From contig PMSU01000110.1 of assembly GCA_003168255.1 (NCBI GenBank), forward strand, positions 1-49,436: a DNA stretch of 49,436 nucleotides. The letters are read 5' to 3'. Made by a program: the position numbers and the translations under genes. The notes under the pieces are model-generated. The model was not told the origin of the DNA. It did no database searches and saw only the letters and a program-made list of their open reading frames with translations. Each line of letters begins with the position of its first letter. The stretch's first letter is position 1. This DNA comes from Actinomycetota bacterium. GTDB taxonomy: Bacteria > Actinomycetota > Actinomycetes > Streptosporangiales > Streptosporangiaceae. Positions 8,666 through 15,333 of the stretch are shown in pieces.

Positions 8666-8710
8666 CGGGTCGTCGGGGTCGTCGGGGTCGTCGGGGTCGT
8701 CCGGGTCGTC
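8666..8710. repeat. 9-bp tandem repeat, five copies, between adk and prs-like gene
   Basis: Five consecutive units of (C/G)GGGTCGTC fill 8666-8710. They begin at the adk stop codon (8709-8711) and occupy most of the 58-bp adk/prs spacer. On the mRNA they read as CCCGACGAC-type repeats just upstream of the prs ribosome binding site. Copy number may vary between strains. Confidence 0.9.
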
Positions 8711-9356
8711 AGGGTTGATAGGGCGGCAGCGCCAGCCCGTTGCGGACGGCCTGCTGGACAAGCTCGGGGTCTGGCCGCGCGTCAACGGTAACGACGTATT
8801 CCTTGCGCCGGAACACCTCGAGCACGGGATTGGTCTTCTCGTGGTAGTCCCGCAGCCGGACGGCGAGCGCTTCCTCGGTGTCGTCTTCCCGGGTGACGAG
8901 GTCGCCGCCGCAGGAGTCGCACTTGCCGTTGGTGGCGGGGCTGTCCTCGATCAGGTTGTAGTCCATGCCGCATCCCGAGCAGAGCCGCCTGGCCAGCACC
9001 CGGCGGCGCACCTCGGTGTCCGGCAGGTCGAGATGTATGACGCCGTCGATGTCATAGCTCTCCAGGAAGAACTCAGCCTGCGGCCGGTTCCGCGGGAAAC
9101 CGTCAATGATGAACCCGTAGTTCCAGTCGTGCTGGCTGAGCCGTTCCCTGACCACCGACTCCACCGTCTCGTCCGCGACAAGCTCGCCGGCCGCCATGGT
9201 GCGCCGCACCTGGGCGCCGAGCTTGGTGTGCTGCTGGATGTTCCACCGGAAGATGTCGCCCACGCTGATGTGCACCAGGTCCAGGCCGGTGGCGAGCATT
9301 TTGCTCTGGGTGCCCTTGCCGCTGCCCTGTACGCCCATGATCACGTATTTGCGCAT
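8709..9356 (-). CDS. adk: adenylate kinase with zinc LID
   Basis: A 215-residue adenylate kinase (ATP + AMP = 2 ADP). The P-loop is GVQGSGKGTQ at residues 8-17, with Gln where most enzymes have Pro. AMP-binding and core motifs are VGDIFR, GFPRN and LARRL. A Cys4 zinc LID is formed by Cys126, Cys129, Cys146 and Cys149. The ATG at 9356 has AGGGTA upstream. Genomes of this type usually carry another adk next to secY, so this one is probably an accessory copy; its pairing with the PRPP-synthetase-like gene suggests AMP recycling. It follows the ABC permease by 47 nt and may share its transcript. Confidence 0.88.
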   Translation of the reverse strand: MRKYVIMGVQGSGKGTQSKMLATGLDLVHISVGDIFRWNIQQHTKLGAQVRRTMAAGELVADETVESVVRERLSQHDWNYGFIIDGFPRNRPQAEFFLESYDIDGVIHLDLPDTEVRRRVLARRLCSGCGMDYNLIEDSPATNGKCDSCGGDLVTREDDTEEALAVRLRDYHEKTNPVLEVFRRKEYVVTVDARPDPELVQQAVRNGLALPPYQP

Positions 9357-9403
9357 GCCGCTACCCTGGCATGCCGCCGCCGGAGCCGGCCGCGCGAGGG
9401 GTC

Positions 9404-10465
9404 TTACGCGGCCTTGCGGCGTACCAGCCAGACCGTCGCCGCGCCCAGGAGCAGCGCGAGCAGCAGGCAGCCAGCACCCTCGGCGCACTGGAGCAGCCAG
9501 AACCGGCCAGCCGGCTCGTAAGCGATCCAGAGCGTGAGGTGGTGGGCGGCCAGGTACCGCTGCTGCAGGCTGGGGAAGGCCGCCGTGCGCCCGTGCGGCC
9601 CGGTGAACCATGCGCGCAGCGGCCAGCTTCCCGGCGGCGCCGACACGGTCACGGCCTGGCCTGACACGAACGTGGGCGGTGGCGAGCCAGGCTGGTAGGG
9701 CAGCAGGTTCAGCAGCGCAGACCGCCGGGTAACCGGGTCCGCGCCGGCCAGCAGCGGGTCCAGCTTCTGGTAGGTGACCACGGCTATGGCCGCGAGACTG
9801 CAGGCCGTCGCGGCCATGGCCGGGACCGTACGCCTGATCAGCGCGCCGACGAACGCGCCCACCGCGAAGCCCAGCAGCGTCCCGGCGGCGAAGGTGACGG
9901 CGGTGACCCCGAACTGGTCGGCCTGCCACCGGCTGCCGTCCCAGATCGGCTCCTGCACGGTCAGCCACCAGCTCACCAGCACGCCGAACGCGCTGCCCGC
10001 CGCGGTCAGCGTCCCGCCGAGCAGCGCGAGCTTGACGGCCACCCACCGGGTGGGGCCGGCTGCCTGGGTCCAGGCAAACCTGAACGTGCCCGTCTCATAC
10101 TCCCTCGCCAGCAGCGGCGCGGCGACGAACATACCGATAAGCAGCGGGATGACCAAGAGCCCGGTCACCACCATCTGCAGGTTGCCGGTCAGCGGGTAGC
10201 CGGCGTGGTAGTACGCACCCCACAGGCTGGTGCAGCGGCTGGTTGCTGCCCCGCCGCCCGGTGCGCACCGGGCGGCGGTGAAGCTGGCGTAGGCGGCGCG
10301 CATCCTCAGCCCGGTGACGGCGAGCACGAGCGCGCACCCGCCCAGCAGTACGGCCACGCCGGCCAGCGCCAGCCGGTGCTGGCGCCAGGTGATCCAGGCC
10401 ATTCGCGTCCGGGCCGATCGGGCCCGGCCCGTCCCGCGACGGCCGGACGCGGTGACGGCGGTCAT
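9404..10465 (-). CDS. ABC-2 type transporter permease (second paralog)
   Basis: A 353-residue integral membrane protein with about six to seven hydrophobic segments, starting with the conserved AWITWRQHRLALAGVAVLL block followed by a large external loop with two cysteines. It is clearly paralogous over its whole length to the permease at 10578-11669, suggesting tandem duplication and a heterodimeric channel driven by the ATPase at 11666-12598. The ATG at 10465 has no good ribosome binding site but overlaps (ATGA) the stop of a 20-codon ORF, suggesting coupled translation. The substrate is unknown. Confidence 0.82.
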   Translation of the reverse strand: MTAVTASGRRGTGRARSARTRMAWITWRQHRLALAGVAVLLGGCALVLAVTGLRMRAAYASFTAARCAPGGGAATSRCTSLWGAYYHAGYPLTGNLQMVVTGLLVIPLLIGMFVAAPLLAREYETGTFRFAWTQAAGPTRWVAVKLALLGGTLTAAGSAFGVLVSWWLTVQEPIWDGSRWQADQFGVTAVTFAAGTLLGFAVGAFVGALIRRTVPAMAATACSLAAIAVVTYQKLDPLLAGADPVTRRSALLNLLPYQPGSPPPTFVSGQAVTVSAPPGSWPLRAWFTGPHGRTAAFPSLQQRYLAAHHLTLWIAYEPAGRFWLLQCAEGAGCLLLALLLGAATVWLVRRKAA

Positions 10466-10524
10466 GACTGCACCGCAGGCCCGGCCACCGGGGCGCTGCC
10501 ACTCGTCCAGTTATCCAGCTGCAT
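10462..10524 (-). CDS. 20-codon leader ORF overlapping the second permease
   Basis: ATG at 10524 opens a 20-residue frame (MQLDNWTSG...) whose TGA overlaps the permease ATG at 10465 as ATGA. AAAGG lies about 11 nt upstream. The first bases AACTATGCAG also occur at the start of the GntR gene (13134). It may serve only to bring ribosomes to the permease start. Peptide function, if any, is unknown. Confidence 0.35.
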   Translation of the reverse strand: MQLDNWTSGSAPVAGPAVQS

Positions 10525-10577
10525 AGTTCGTAGCGCCTTTCGGGCAGGACCGCACGACCACCCCGGAGCGGGCGGCG

Positions 10578-11669
10578 TTACCCGGCCTTGCGGCGGACGA
10601 CGAAGACCGCTGCCGCGCCGAGCAGGACGGCGAGCAGCAGCCCGGCGGCGCCCTCGATCGACTGGAAGATCCAGAACCGGCCGGCGGGCTGGTAGGCGAT
10701 CCAGAGCGTGAGGTGATGGCTGGCGAGCCAGGCATGCTGCGACGGTTCCTTGAGGTTCCATAGCGGATTCATCGAGGAAGAGTAGGTTGCATACGTCTGG
10801 CCGTGCGGTCCGGTGAACCAGGTGCGGAGCACCCTGCTGCTGGCCGGACCTATCACCATGCCGCCGCCCGGCATGCTGACCGCATCCGGACTGAAGTTGA
10901 AAGGGGTCACGGTCAGCAGCGCAGCCCGATGGATGACCGGGCCGACGCTGATCAGGAGATTGCTGAGCTTCCACGCCGTGGCCCCGGCCAGGGCCGCAAC
11001 CGACGCGGCTGTCGCTGCCATCGCCGGGACCGTGCGCCGGATCAGCGCTCCCGCGAACGCGCCGAGCGCGAACGCCAGCAATGTCCAGGCCGCGAAGGTG
11101 ACGGCGGTCAGCCCGAACTGCCCCGCCTGCCACCTGCTCGCGAATACCTCAGGGTCGGCCGCCAGCAGCCACCAGCCCGCCAGCGCCCCGAACGCGCCGC
11201 CCGCCGCGGTCAGCGTCCCGCCGACCAGCAGGAGCTTGGCGACCACCCACCGGGTACGGCTAGTGGCCTGAGTCCAGGCAAACCGGTAGGTGCCTGCCTC
11301 CAGTTCCCTGGCAAGCAGGGGCGCGCCGACGAAGATGCCGACTACCCCAGGGATGATGGAAAGCACAATGATCAGCAGCGAGATGTTGCTGGTCAGCGGG
11401 TAGCCGGCCCGGAAATACGCAGACTGCAGGCTGCCGCATCCACTGGTGATCGGCGCGCTGAACAGCCCGCACCCGCTGCGCACCAGGCTCGCGCGGGCGG
11501 CTTGCATCCTCAGCCCGGTGATGCCCAGCGCCAGGGCGCAGGCGCCGAGCAGGATGGCCATGCCGATCAGTGCCGCCCTGTGCTGGCGCCAGGTGATCCA
11601 CACCATCGGTGTCCGGGCCGGCCGGGCACGGGCCGTTCCGGCCCGGCCCGGCGCTGTCAGGGTAGTCAC
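10578..11669 (-). CDS. ABC-2 type transporter permease (first paralog)
   Basis: A 363-residue membrane protein with the same architecture as its neighbour: VWITWRQHRAALIGMAILL first segment, a Cys-containing extracellular loop, then about five further hydrophobic segments. It starts with GTG at 11669, overlapping the ATPase stop by 4 bp (GTGA), so the ATPase and permease are translationally coupled. A 53-nt gap follows before the leader ORF of the second permease. Substrate unknown; YtrA-type GntR systems of this layout commonly control exporters that respond to cell-envelope stress, which is family knowledge rather than something seen here. Confidence 0.84.
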   Translation of the reverse strand: MTTLTAPGRAGTARARPARTPMVWITWRQHRAALIGMAILLGACALALGITGLRMQAARASLVRSGCGLFSAPITSGCGSLQSAYFRAGYPLTSNISLLIIVLSIIPGVVGIFVGAPLLARELEAGTYRFAWTQATSRTRWVVAKLLLVGGTLTAAGGAFGALAGWWLLAADPEVFASRWQAGQFGLTAVTFAAWTLLAFALGAFAGALIRRTVPAMAATAASVAALAGATAWKLSNLLISVGPVIHRAALLTVTPFNFSPDAVSMPGGGMVIGPASSRVLRTWFTGPHGQTYATYSSSMNPLWNLKEPSQHAWLASHHLTLWIAYQPAGRFWIFQSIEGAAGLLLAVLLGAAAVFVVRRKAG

Positions 11670-12598
11670 GACAGCATCGCCACGCCGGTGTCGGACTGCG
11701 CGGCCGGGCCGGGCAGCCTGGCCGGGCCGGGCAGCGCGCTGGCACCGGGCTCGCGCAGGTAGGCGAGTACGAGTTCTTCCAGGTCCACCGGGTGCGCCGT
11801 CCAGCCCGGCGGCACCGGTTCTGCGTGGCCGTTCATCCTGACCAGGAGGTGAGCCTGGACGCCGGCCCGCCGAATGTGGACTACCGGCAGCCGTTCGGAA
11901 TAAATATCGGCTTCGGCGGCCGGGCCGGTCAGCACGCAGTGTCCGGCGATCAGGTCGTCCACCGTGCCGGACATCTGCATCTGGCCGCGGGACAGCACGA
12001 TCAGGTAGTCAGCCACCCGCTCGAGCTCGGCGACCACATGCGAGGAGAACAGCACGGACAGGCCGTCCTCAGCGACCGCGGCCATCAGCGAGGCCATGAA
12101 GTCGTGCCTGGCCAGCGGGTCGAGCCTGGCCAGCGGCTCGTCCAGGATGATCAGCTCGGGGAGCCTGGCCACGGCCAGGGTGAGCGCCAGCTGAGCCTGC
12201 TGGCCGCCGGACAGCTTGCCCACCTTGCGGTTAAGCGGGATGCCGAGCTCGGCCAGCCTGCCGGTGGCGCGCCGCTGGTCCCAGCGCAGGTTCAGGTTGC
12301 GGGCCAGGTGCAGGGTGTCGGCGACGGACAGGTTCCCGTACAGCGGCGCGTCCTGGGCCACGAAGGCGATTGCGCTGCGCGCGGCGGCCGACCCCGCCTG
12401 CTCGCCGCCGAGCACGGTCACGCTGCCCGTGGTCGGGGCGGTCAGGCCGACCATGAGGTTCAGCAGGGTGGTCTTGCCCGCGCCGTTCGGGCCGACGAGC
12501 GCGACCACGTGCCCGGCCGGGACCGTCAGGGTGCAATCACGCAGCGCCCAGGTGCGCCGGAAGCGCTTGGACAGGCCGGCCGCCTCGACGGCGTTCAC
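11666..12598 (-). CDS. ABC transporter ATP-binding protein
   Basis: A 310-residue ATPase with Walker A GPNGAGKTT (about residues 36-44), Q-loop FVAQDAPLY, signature LSGGQQAQ, Walker B LIILDEP and switch His in SSHVVAE. A C-terminal extension of about 90 residues follows the nucleotide-binding domain. The GTG start overlaps the GntR gene stop by 4 bp and its own stop overlaps the first permease by 4 bp. It energises the two paralogous permeases downstream. No periplasmic-type binding protein is present, which favours export or membrane-lipid action. Confidence 0.9.
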   Translation of the reverse strand: MNAVEAAGLSKRFRRTWALRDCTLTVPAGHVVALVGPNGAGKTTLLNLMVGLTAPTTGSVTVLGGEQAGSAAARSAIAFVAQDAPLYGNLSVADTLHLARNLNLRWDQRRATGRLAELGIPLNRKVGKLSGGQQAQLALTLAVARLPELIILDEPLARLDPLARHDFMASLMAAVAEDGLSVLFSSHVVAELERVADYLIVLSRGQMQMSGTVDDLIAGHCVLTGPAAEADIYSERLPVVHIRRAGVQAHLLVRMNGHAEPVPPGWTAHPVDLEELVLAYLREPGASALPGPARLPGPAAQSDTGVAMLS

Positions 12599-13134
12599 GC
12601 CACGCCCTCCGCCGCGCTGCCGCGGCCTCGCCCGCCGGAACGTCCCGGACGCCCGGGACGCTGGCTAGGGCGGGCGGGCTGCCCATTGCCAGCGCTGTCG
12701 GTAAAATCCCGCAGCGCGGCGCTGAACAGCGCGACCATGCCGTCGGCGTCCAGCCCGGCCTCGTCGGCGGCGCGCAGCCAGCCGACCAGCGCGCGGCGCA
12801 GTTCGGTCTGTTCCGGCAGGCCGACCCGGCCGAGCGTGCCCTCCACGAAGGTGCCCTGCCCTGGCCGCCCCCCCGCCAGGCCCCGGTGCTCGAGTTCGCG
12901 GTAGGCCTTGAGTACCGTATTCGGGTTGATCGCCAGCGACCCGACCACATCCTTGACCCTGGGCAGCTGGTCGCCTGGCTCCAGGTAGCCGAGCCGAAGT
13001 GCCTGCTCGACCTGCTGGACGAGCTGCAGGTAGGTCGGCACCCCCGAGCCCGGCTCCAGCCGGAACGCTATCGGCGACGGCCCCGCGGCTTCGGTGCCCG
13101 GCGGGTTGCCACTCATCCCTTTACCTGTCTGCAT
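12595..13134 (-). CDS. GntR-family (YtrA subfamily) transcriptional regulator
   Basis: A 179-residue regulator with an N-terminal winged helix of the GntR type (PTYLQLVQQVEQAL, PGDQLPRVKDVVGSLAINPNTVLKAYRELEHRG). The short C-terminal helical part is typical of YtrA, which lacks a ligand-binding fold. First gene of the ABC operon and probably its autorepressor. The frame is open from 13230, but a promoter (TTGCCC-17-TACTAT) puts the transcript start on the ATG at 13134, so I choose that start. ATG 13116 is an alternative. Confidence 0.85.
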   Translation of the reverse strand: MQTGKGMSGNPPGTEAAGPSPIAFRLEPGSGVPTYLQLVQQVEQALRLGYLEPGDQLPRVKDVVGSLAINPNTVLKAYRELEHRGLAGGRPGQGTFVEGTLGRVGLPEQTELRRALVGWLRAADEAGLDADGMVALFSAALRDFTDSAGNGQPARPSQRPGRPGRSGGRGRGSAAEGVA

Positions 13135-13140
13135 AGTTAA

Positions 13141-13169
13141 ATAGTAGCCAGGGTTCGTGAGCAGGGCAA
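13141..13169 (-). promoter_or_regulatory. sigma-70 type leaderless promoter of the GntR/ABC operon
   Basis: On the minus strand TTGCCC (13169-13164) is 17 bp from TACTAT (13146-13141), and ATG follows 6 nt later at 13134. The stretch ACTATTTAACTAT across the -10 contains a repeated ACTAT and could be the site of the GntR autorepressor. Confidence 0.6.
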
Positions 13170-13183
13170 GCGGCGACACCTGC
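13165..13183. repeat. 19-bp repeat shared with 45039-45057
   Basis: GGCAAGCGGCGACACCTGC occurs here and, inverted, at 45039-45057 without a mismatch. Here it overlaps the -35 of the GntR promoter. Significance is uncertain in a GC-rich window, but an exact 19-mer is unlikely by chance. Confidence 0.5.
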
Positions 13184-13253
13184 CTGCTGCCGCGGACCGG
13201 CGGGCCCGGCTCACTGCACGAGAGCCGCAACCCGGGGGGACGTGGATGCGGAA

Positions 13254-13571
13254 TTACAGGCCGAGCCTGCGGGCGCAGGCGTCGCGGACCCTGGGCGTCA
13301 CGAGTCCGCGCAGCTGCGACCAGTCTCGGCGGAGATGCCCCGGATGCACGAAGCGGGCGATGTCATTCCGCTTCCCCTGGCTGAGCACGATGGTGTAAAG
13401 GCAGAGCCGGCCGTCGGCATCGGAGACGTCAAATTCGCGCAGCCCGCACCAGCTGAGGTGCACCGGCAGCATCACGGTCCCTCGTGCGGGTCCGCACAGG
13501 TCATCAAGCCGCTCGGGTATTCGCGCCGCAGCTCCGCGCCGCCGCAGCGGAAGCACATGCGCCATGGCCAT
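13254..13571 (-). CDS. conserved small protein of unknown function
   Basis: A 105-residue protein with the pattern LPVHLSWCGLREFDVSD, LYTIVLSQGKRNDIARFV and LRRDWSQL near its C-terminus. I recognise this as a small actinobacterial family of unassigned function, often found as short stand-alone proteins near regulators. Start taken at the ATG at 13571; ATG 13565 is equally possible and the frame runs up to 13613. It is divergent from the next membrane-protein gene across an 84-bp spacer. No catalytic motif is visible. Confidence 0.65.
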   Translation of the reverse strand: MAMAHVLPLRRRGAAARIPERLDDLCGPARGTVMLPVHLSWCGLREFDVSDADGRLCLYTIVLSQGKRNDIARFVHPGHLRRDWSQLRGLVTPRVRDACARRLGL

Positions 13572-13621
13572 GCCCCAGATTAACGTGAGGTGCCCACTTT
13601 CGCCGCATGTCACCCCCGGTC

Positions 13622-13643
13622 AGCCCTGTCTGGTGACAGGGCT
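13622..13643. promoter_or_regulatory. 9-bp inverted repeat just upstream of a leaderless -10 box
   Basis: AGCCCTGTC-TGGT-GACAGGGCT is a perfect 9-bp stem with a 4-nt loop. It abuts the TAGGCT box at 13643-13648, which lies 7 nt before ATG 13656. The position over the -35 region suggests an operator rather than a terminator. Confidence 0.5.
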
Positions 13644-13655
13644 AGGCTCGTGGAC

Positions 13656-14084
13656 ATGTCCAGCGCCGAGGTCGAGCGGCCGGCGGCCGACCAGGCCGCC
13701 CCGGCGAGGTGGCGCTTCCTCATCAGCCCGCGGTGGCTGGGCTGGCATGCCCTCGCGATGGTGCTGATAGCCGGCATGCTTGCCCTTGGCTACTGGCAGT
13801 TCCGGCGGGCCGAGGAGGGGAACGCGCTCAGCTGGGCGTACACATTCGAATGGCCGGTCTTCGCGATCTTTGGCGTGGTCTTCTGGGCCAAGACGATCCG
13901 CGACGAGTTCTCCCCGCCGGACACCGACGAAGTGCCCGACTGGGCGGAATACGCGGTGGGCGCCGCGGCCAGCGAGTCCCGTGGCCGGGAACTCGTACTC
14001 TGGGAACCCGAGGACCCCGACCTGGCTGCCTACAACGCCTATCTCGCCCGGCTGAACGGCCAGGTGAAGGGGCAGGGCCGGTGA
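13656..14084 (+). CDS. membrane protein of unknown function (near DUF3817 gene)
   Basis: A 142-residue protein with an N-terminal polar tail and two hydrophobic segments (about residues 26-46 and 64-80), the first preceded by the characteristic LISPRWLGWH block, then a polar C-terminal tail with NAYLARLN. This arrangement is typical of a small actinobacterial membrane protein found beside DUF3817 genes. The frame is open from 13590, but TAGGCT exactly 7 nt before ATG 13656 supports a leaderless start there. Function unknown; linkage to the DUF3817 gene suggests a joint membrane role. Confidence 0.75.
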   Translation: MSSAEVERPAADQAAPARWRFLISPRWLGWHALAMVLIAGMLALGYWQFRRAEEGNALSWAYTFEWPVFAIFGVVFWAKTIRDEFSPPDTDEVPDWAEYAVGAAASESRGRELVLWEPEDPDLAAYNAYLARLNGQVKGQGR

Positions 14085-14113
14085 CATGGGCCGCAGTGAG
14101 CCCGCGGCCGGTC

Positions 14114-14202
14114 GCATAGCCCGCATCCCGGCCCCCCGGCCGGCGCATAGCCGCATCCCGGCCCCCCGGCCGGCGCATAGCCGCATCCCGGCCCCCCGGC
14201 CG
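14114..14202. repeat. 30-bp tandem repeat, three copies, each able to form a hairpin
   Basis: Three units at 14114-14144 (one extra C), 14145-14174 and 14175-14202 fill most of the gap between the membrane-protein gene and the DUF3817 gene. Each unit contains CCGGCC-CCCC-GGCCGG, a 6-bp stem with a 4-nt loop, so the mRNA would carry three consecutive GC hairpins. They could act as attenuator or processing barrier. Confidence 0.85.
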
Positions 14203-14231
14203 GGCATCGAGAGCAGCAGGAGGTAGTGCCG

Positions 14232-14579
14232 GTGGAAGCAACCGTGCTCCGCTACCGCGTGATGGCCTACATCACCGGGGTGGTGCTGATGGTGCTCTGC
14301 TTTGTCGGGATCCCGCTTCAGCTCGCCGCGCACAACGACGTCATCGTCAACGACGTCGGCACACTGCACGGCATCCTGTACATGATCTACCTGGTCGTCG
14401 CGTACCTGCTGGCCAGGCGGCTGCGGCTGCGGCTCGGCCCCACGCTCCTCATCCTGCTGGCCGGCACAGTCCCCGTGCTCACGTTCGTGGTCGAGCGCTG
14501 GGTACACCGCAAGTACATCGCTCCCGCGGGGCAGGAGCAGCTGGCCGCGCAGACCAGTCCCGCCGCCCGGACCCGCTGA
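14232..14579 (+). CDS. DUF3817 integral membrane protein
   Basis: A 115-residue protein with three hydrophobic segments and the DUF3817 hallmarks: RYRVMAYITGVVL at the start, a short loop, LHGILYMIYLVVAYLLARR in the middle, and EHW-like VERWVHRKY at the end. GTG 14232 is chosen because AGGAGG at 14218-14223 is 8 nt upstream; GTG 14226 would be only 2 nt away. Function of the family is not established. The gene follows three tandem hairpins and precedes a methyltransferase by about 20 nt. Confidence 0.88.
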   Translation: MEATVLRYRVMAYITGVVLMVLCFVGIPLQLAAHNDVIVNDVGTLHGILYMIYLVVAYLLARRLRLRLGPTLLILLAGTVPVLTFVVERWVHRKYIAPAGQEQLAAQTSPAARTR

Positions 14580-14589
14580 CGGCAGCCGC

Positions 14590-14594
14590 GGAGG
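14590..14594 (+). promoter_or_regulatory. ribosome binding site with no canonical start codon after it
   Basis: GGAGG is followed 7 nt later by ATC (14602) in the methyltransferase frame. No ATG, GTG or TTG occurs in that frame from the preceding in-frame stop down to 14713. Confidence 0.5.
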
Positions 14595-14601
14595 CATCGT
14601 C

Positions 14602-15288
14602 ATCGGCGCGGACCAGCATTACTACGCTGAGCACCCAGCGGCCGCCCACCGGCCCGGCCTCGTCCATGTCCTGCTGCCCGACCTGCACCTGGAACTCCAG
14701 ACCGACGCCGGGGTGTTCTCTGCGGACAGGCTCGACCCTGGTACCCGGCTGCTGCTCGACACCGTGCCCGCTCCCCCGCAGACGGGAGACCTTCTCGACC
14801 TTGGCTGCGGCTACGGGCCGCTTGCCCTCGTGCTCGCCGCCCGGTCGCCGCGGGCGGCGGTATGGGCGCTCGACGTCAACCGGCGGGCGCTCGGCCTGTG
14901 CGAACGCAATGCCGCGCGCTCCGGTCTCGGCAACGTGCACTGCGTTACCCCTGACGACCTGGGCCTGCCGACGCGGGTGGCCGTCATCTGGTCGAATCCG
15001 CCGCTCCGGATCGGCAAGCAGGCGCTGCACGAGTTGCTCGCGCGATGGCTCGGCCGGCTTACTCCAGGCGGCTGCGCGTACCTGGTCGTGCAGCGGCACC
15101 TGGGCGCCGATTCGCTGCACCGCTGGCTGGAGGGGGAAGGCTGGCCCGTCTGCCGGGTGGCTGCGCGCAACGGATACCGCGTGCTGCGGTGCGGCGCCGC
15201 CGCGCCGCACCCCGGCCCGGACCGGCCCGGCCCGGCCCCGGCCCGGCCCGGTCCCGACCTGAGCACCGATTCGACGCCCGCCGGCTAA
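14602..15288 (+). CDS. class I SAM-dependent methyltransferase (RsmC-like), non-canonical start
   Basis: A protein with the N-terminal signature of RsmC/RlmG-type rRNA guanine methyltransferases (QHYYAEHPAA, VLLPDLHLELQTDAGVFS, LDPGTRLLL), SAM motif I LLDLGCGYGPL, acidic motif ALDVN and catalytic SNPPLRIG (NPPF-like). A Pro/Gly-rich tail follows about residue 205. The conserved N-terminal part lies upstream of the first normal start codon (GTG 14713). I therefore place the start at ATC 14602, 7 nt after GGAGG. A lost start codon or a shortened protein from 14713 are the alternatives. Length from ATC is 228 residues. Confidence 0.75.
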   Translation: MGADQHYYAEHPAAAHRPGLVHVLLPDLHLELQTDAGVFSADRLDPGTRLLLDTVPAPPQTGDLLDLGCGYGPLALVLAARSPRAAVWALDVNRRALGLCERNAARSGLGNVHCVTPDDLGLPTRVAVIWSNPPLRIGKQALHELLARWLGRLTPGGCAYLVVQRHLGADSLHRWLEGEGWPVCRVAARNGYRVLRCGAAAPHPGPDRPGPAPARPGPDLSTDSTPAG

Positions 15289-15320
15289 CCGCCGTTTGTG
15301 CTCTCTTAGGCCGCGGACGG

Positions 15321-15326
15321 CATACT
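15321..15326 (+). promoter_or_regulatory. -10 box of a leaderless promoter (GDPD gene)
   Basis: CATACT ends 7 nt before ATG 15334, with no Shine-Dalgarno sequence between. It shows the same geometry as at 5553, 13643 and 27367. Confidence 0.4.
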
Positions 15327-15333
15327 CGCTGGT

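Noticed and set aside
8651..8785. N-terminal DPD-repeat extension of the PRPP-synthetase-like protein
   Set aside because: The frame is open through the 9-bp repeat, but GAGGAG fixes the start at GTG 8650 and homology begins there; the upstream part would overlap adk.
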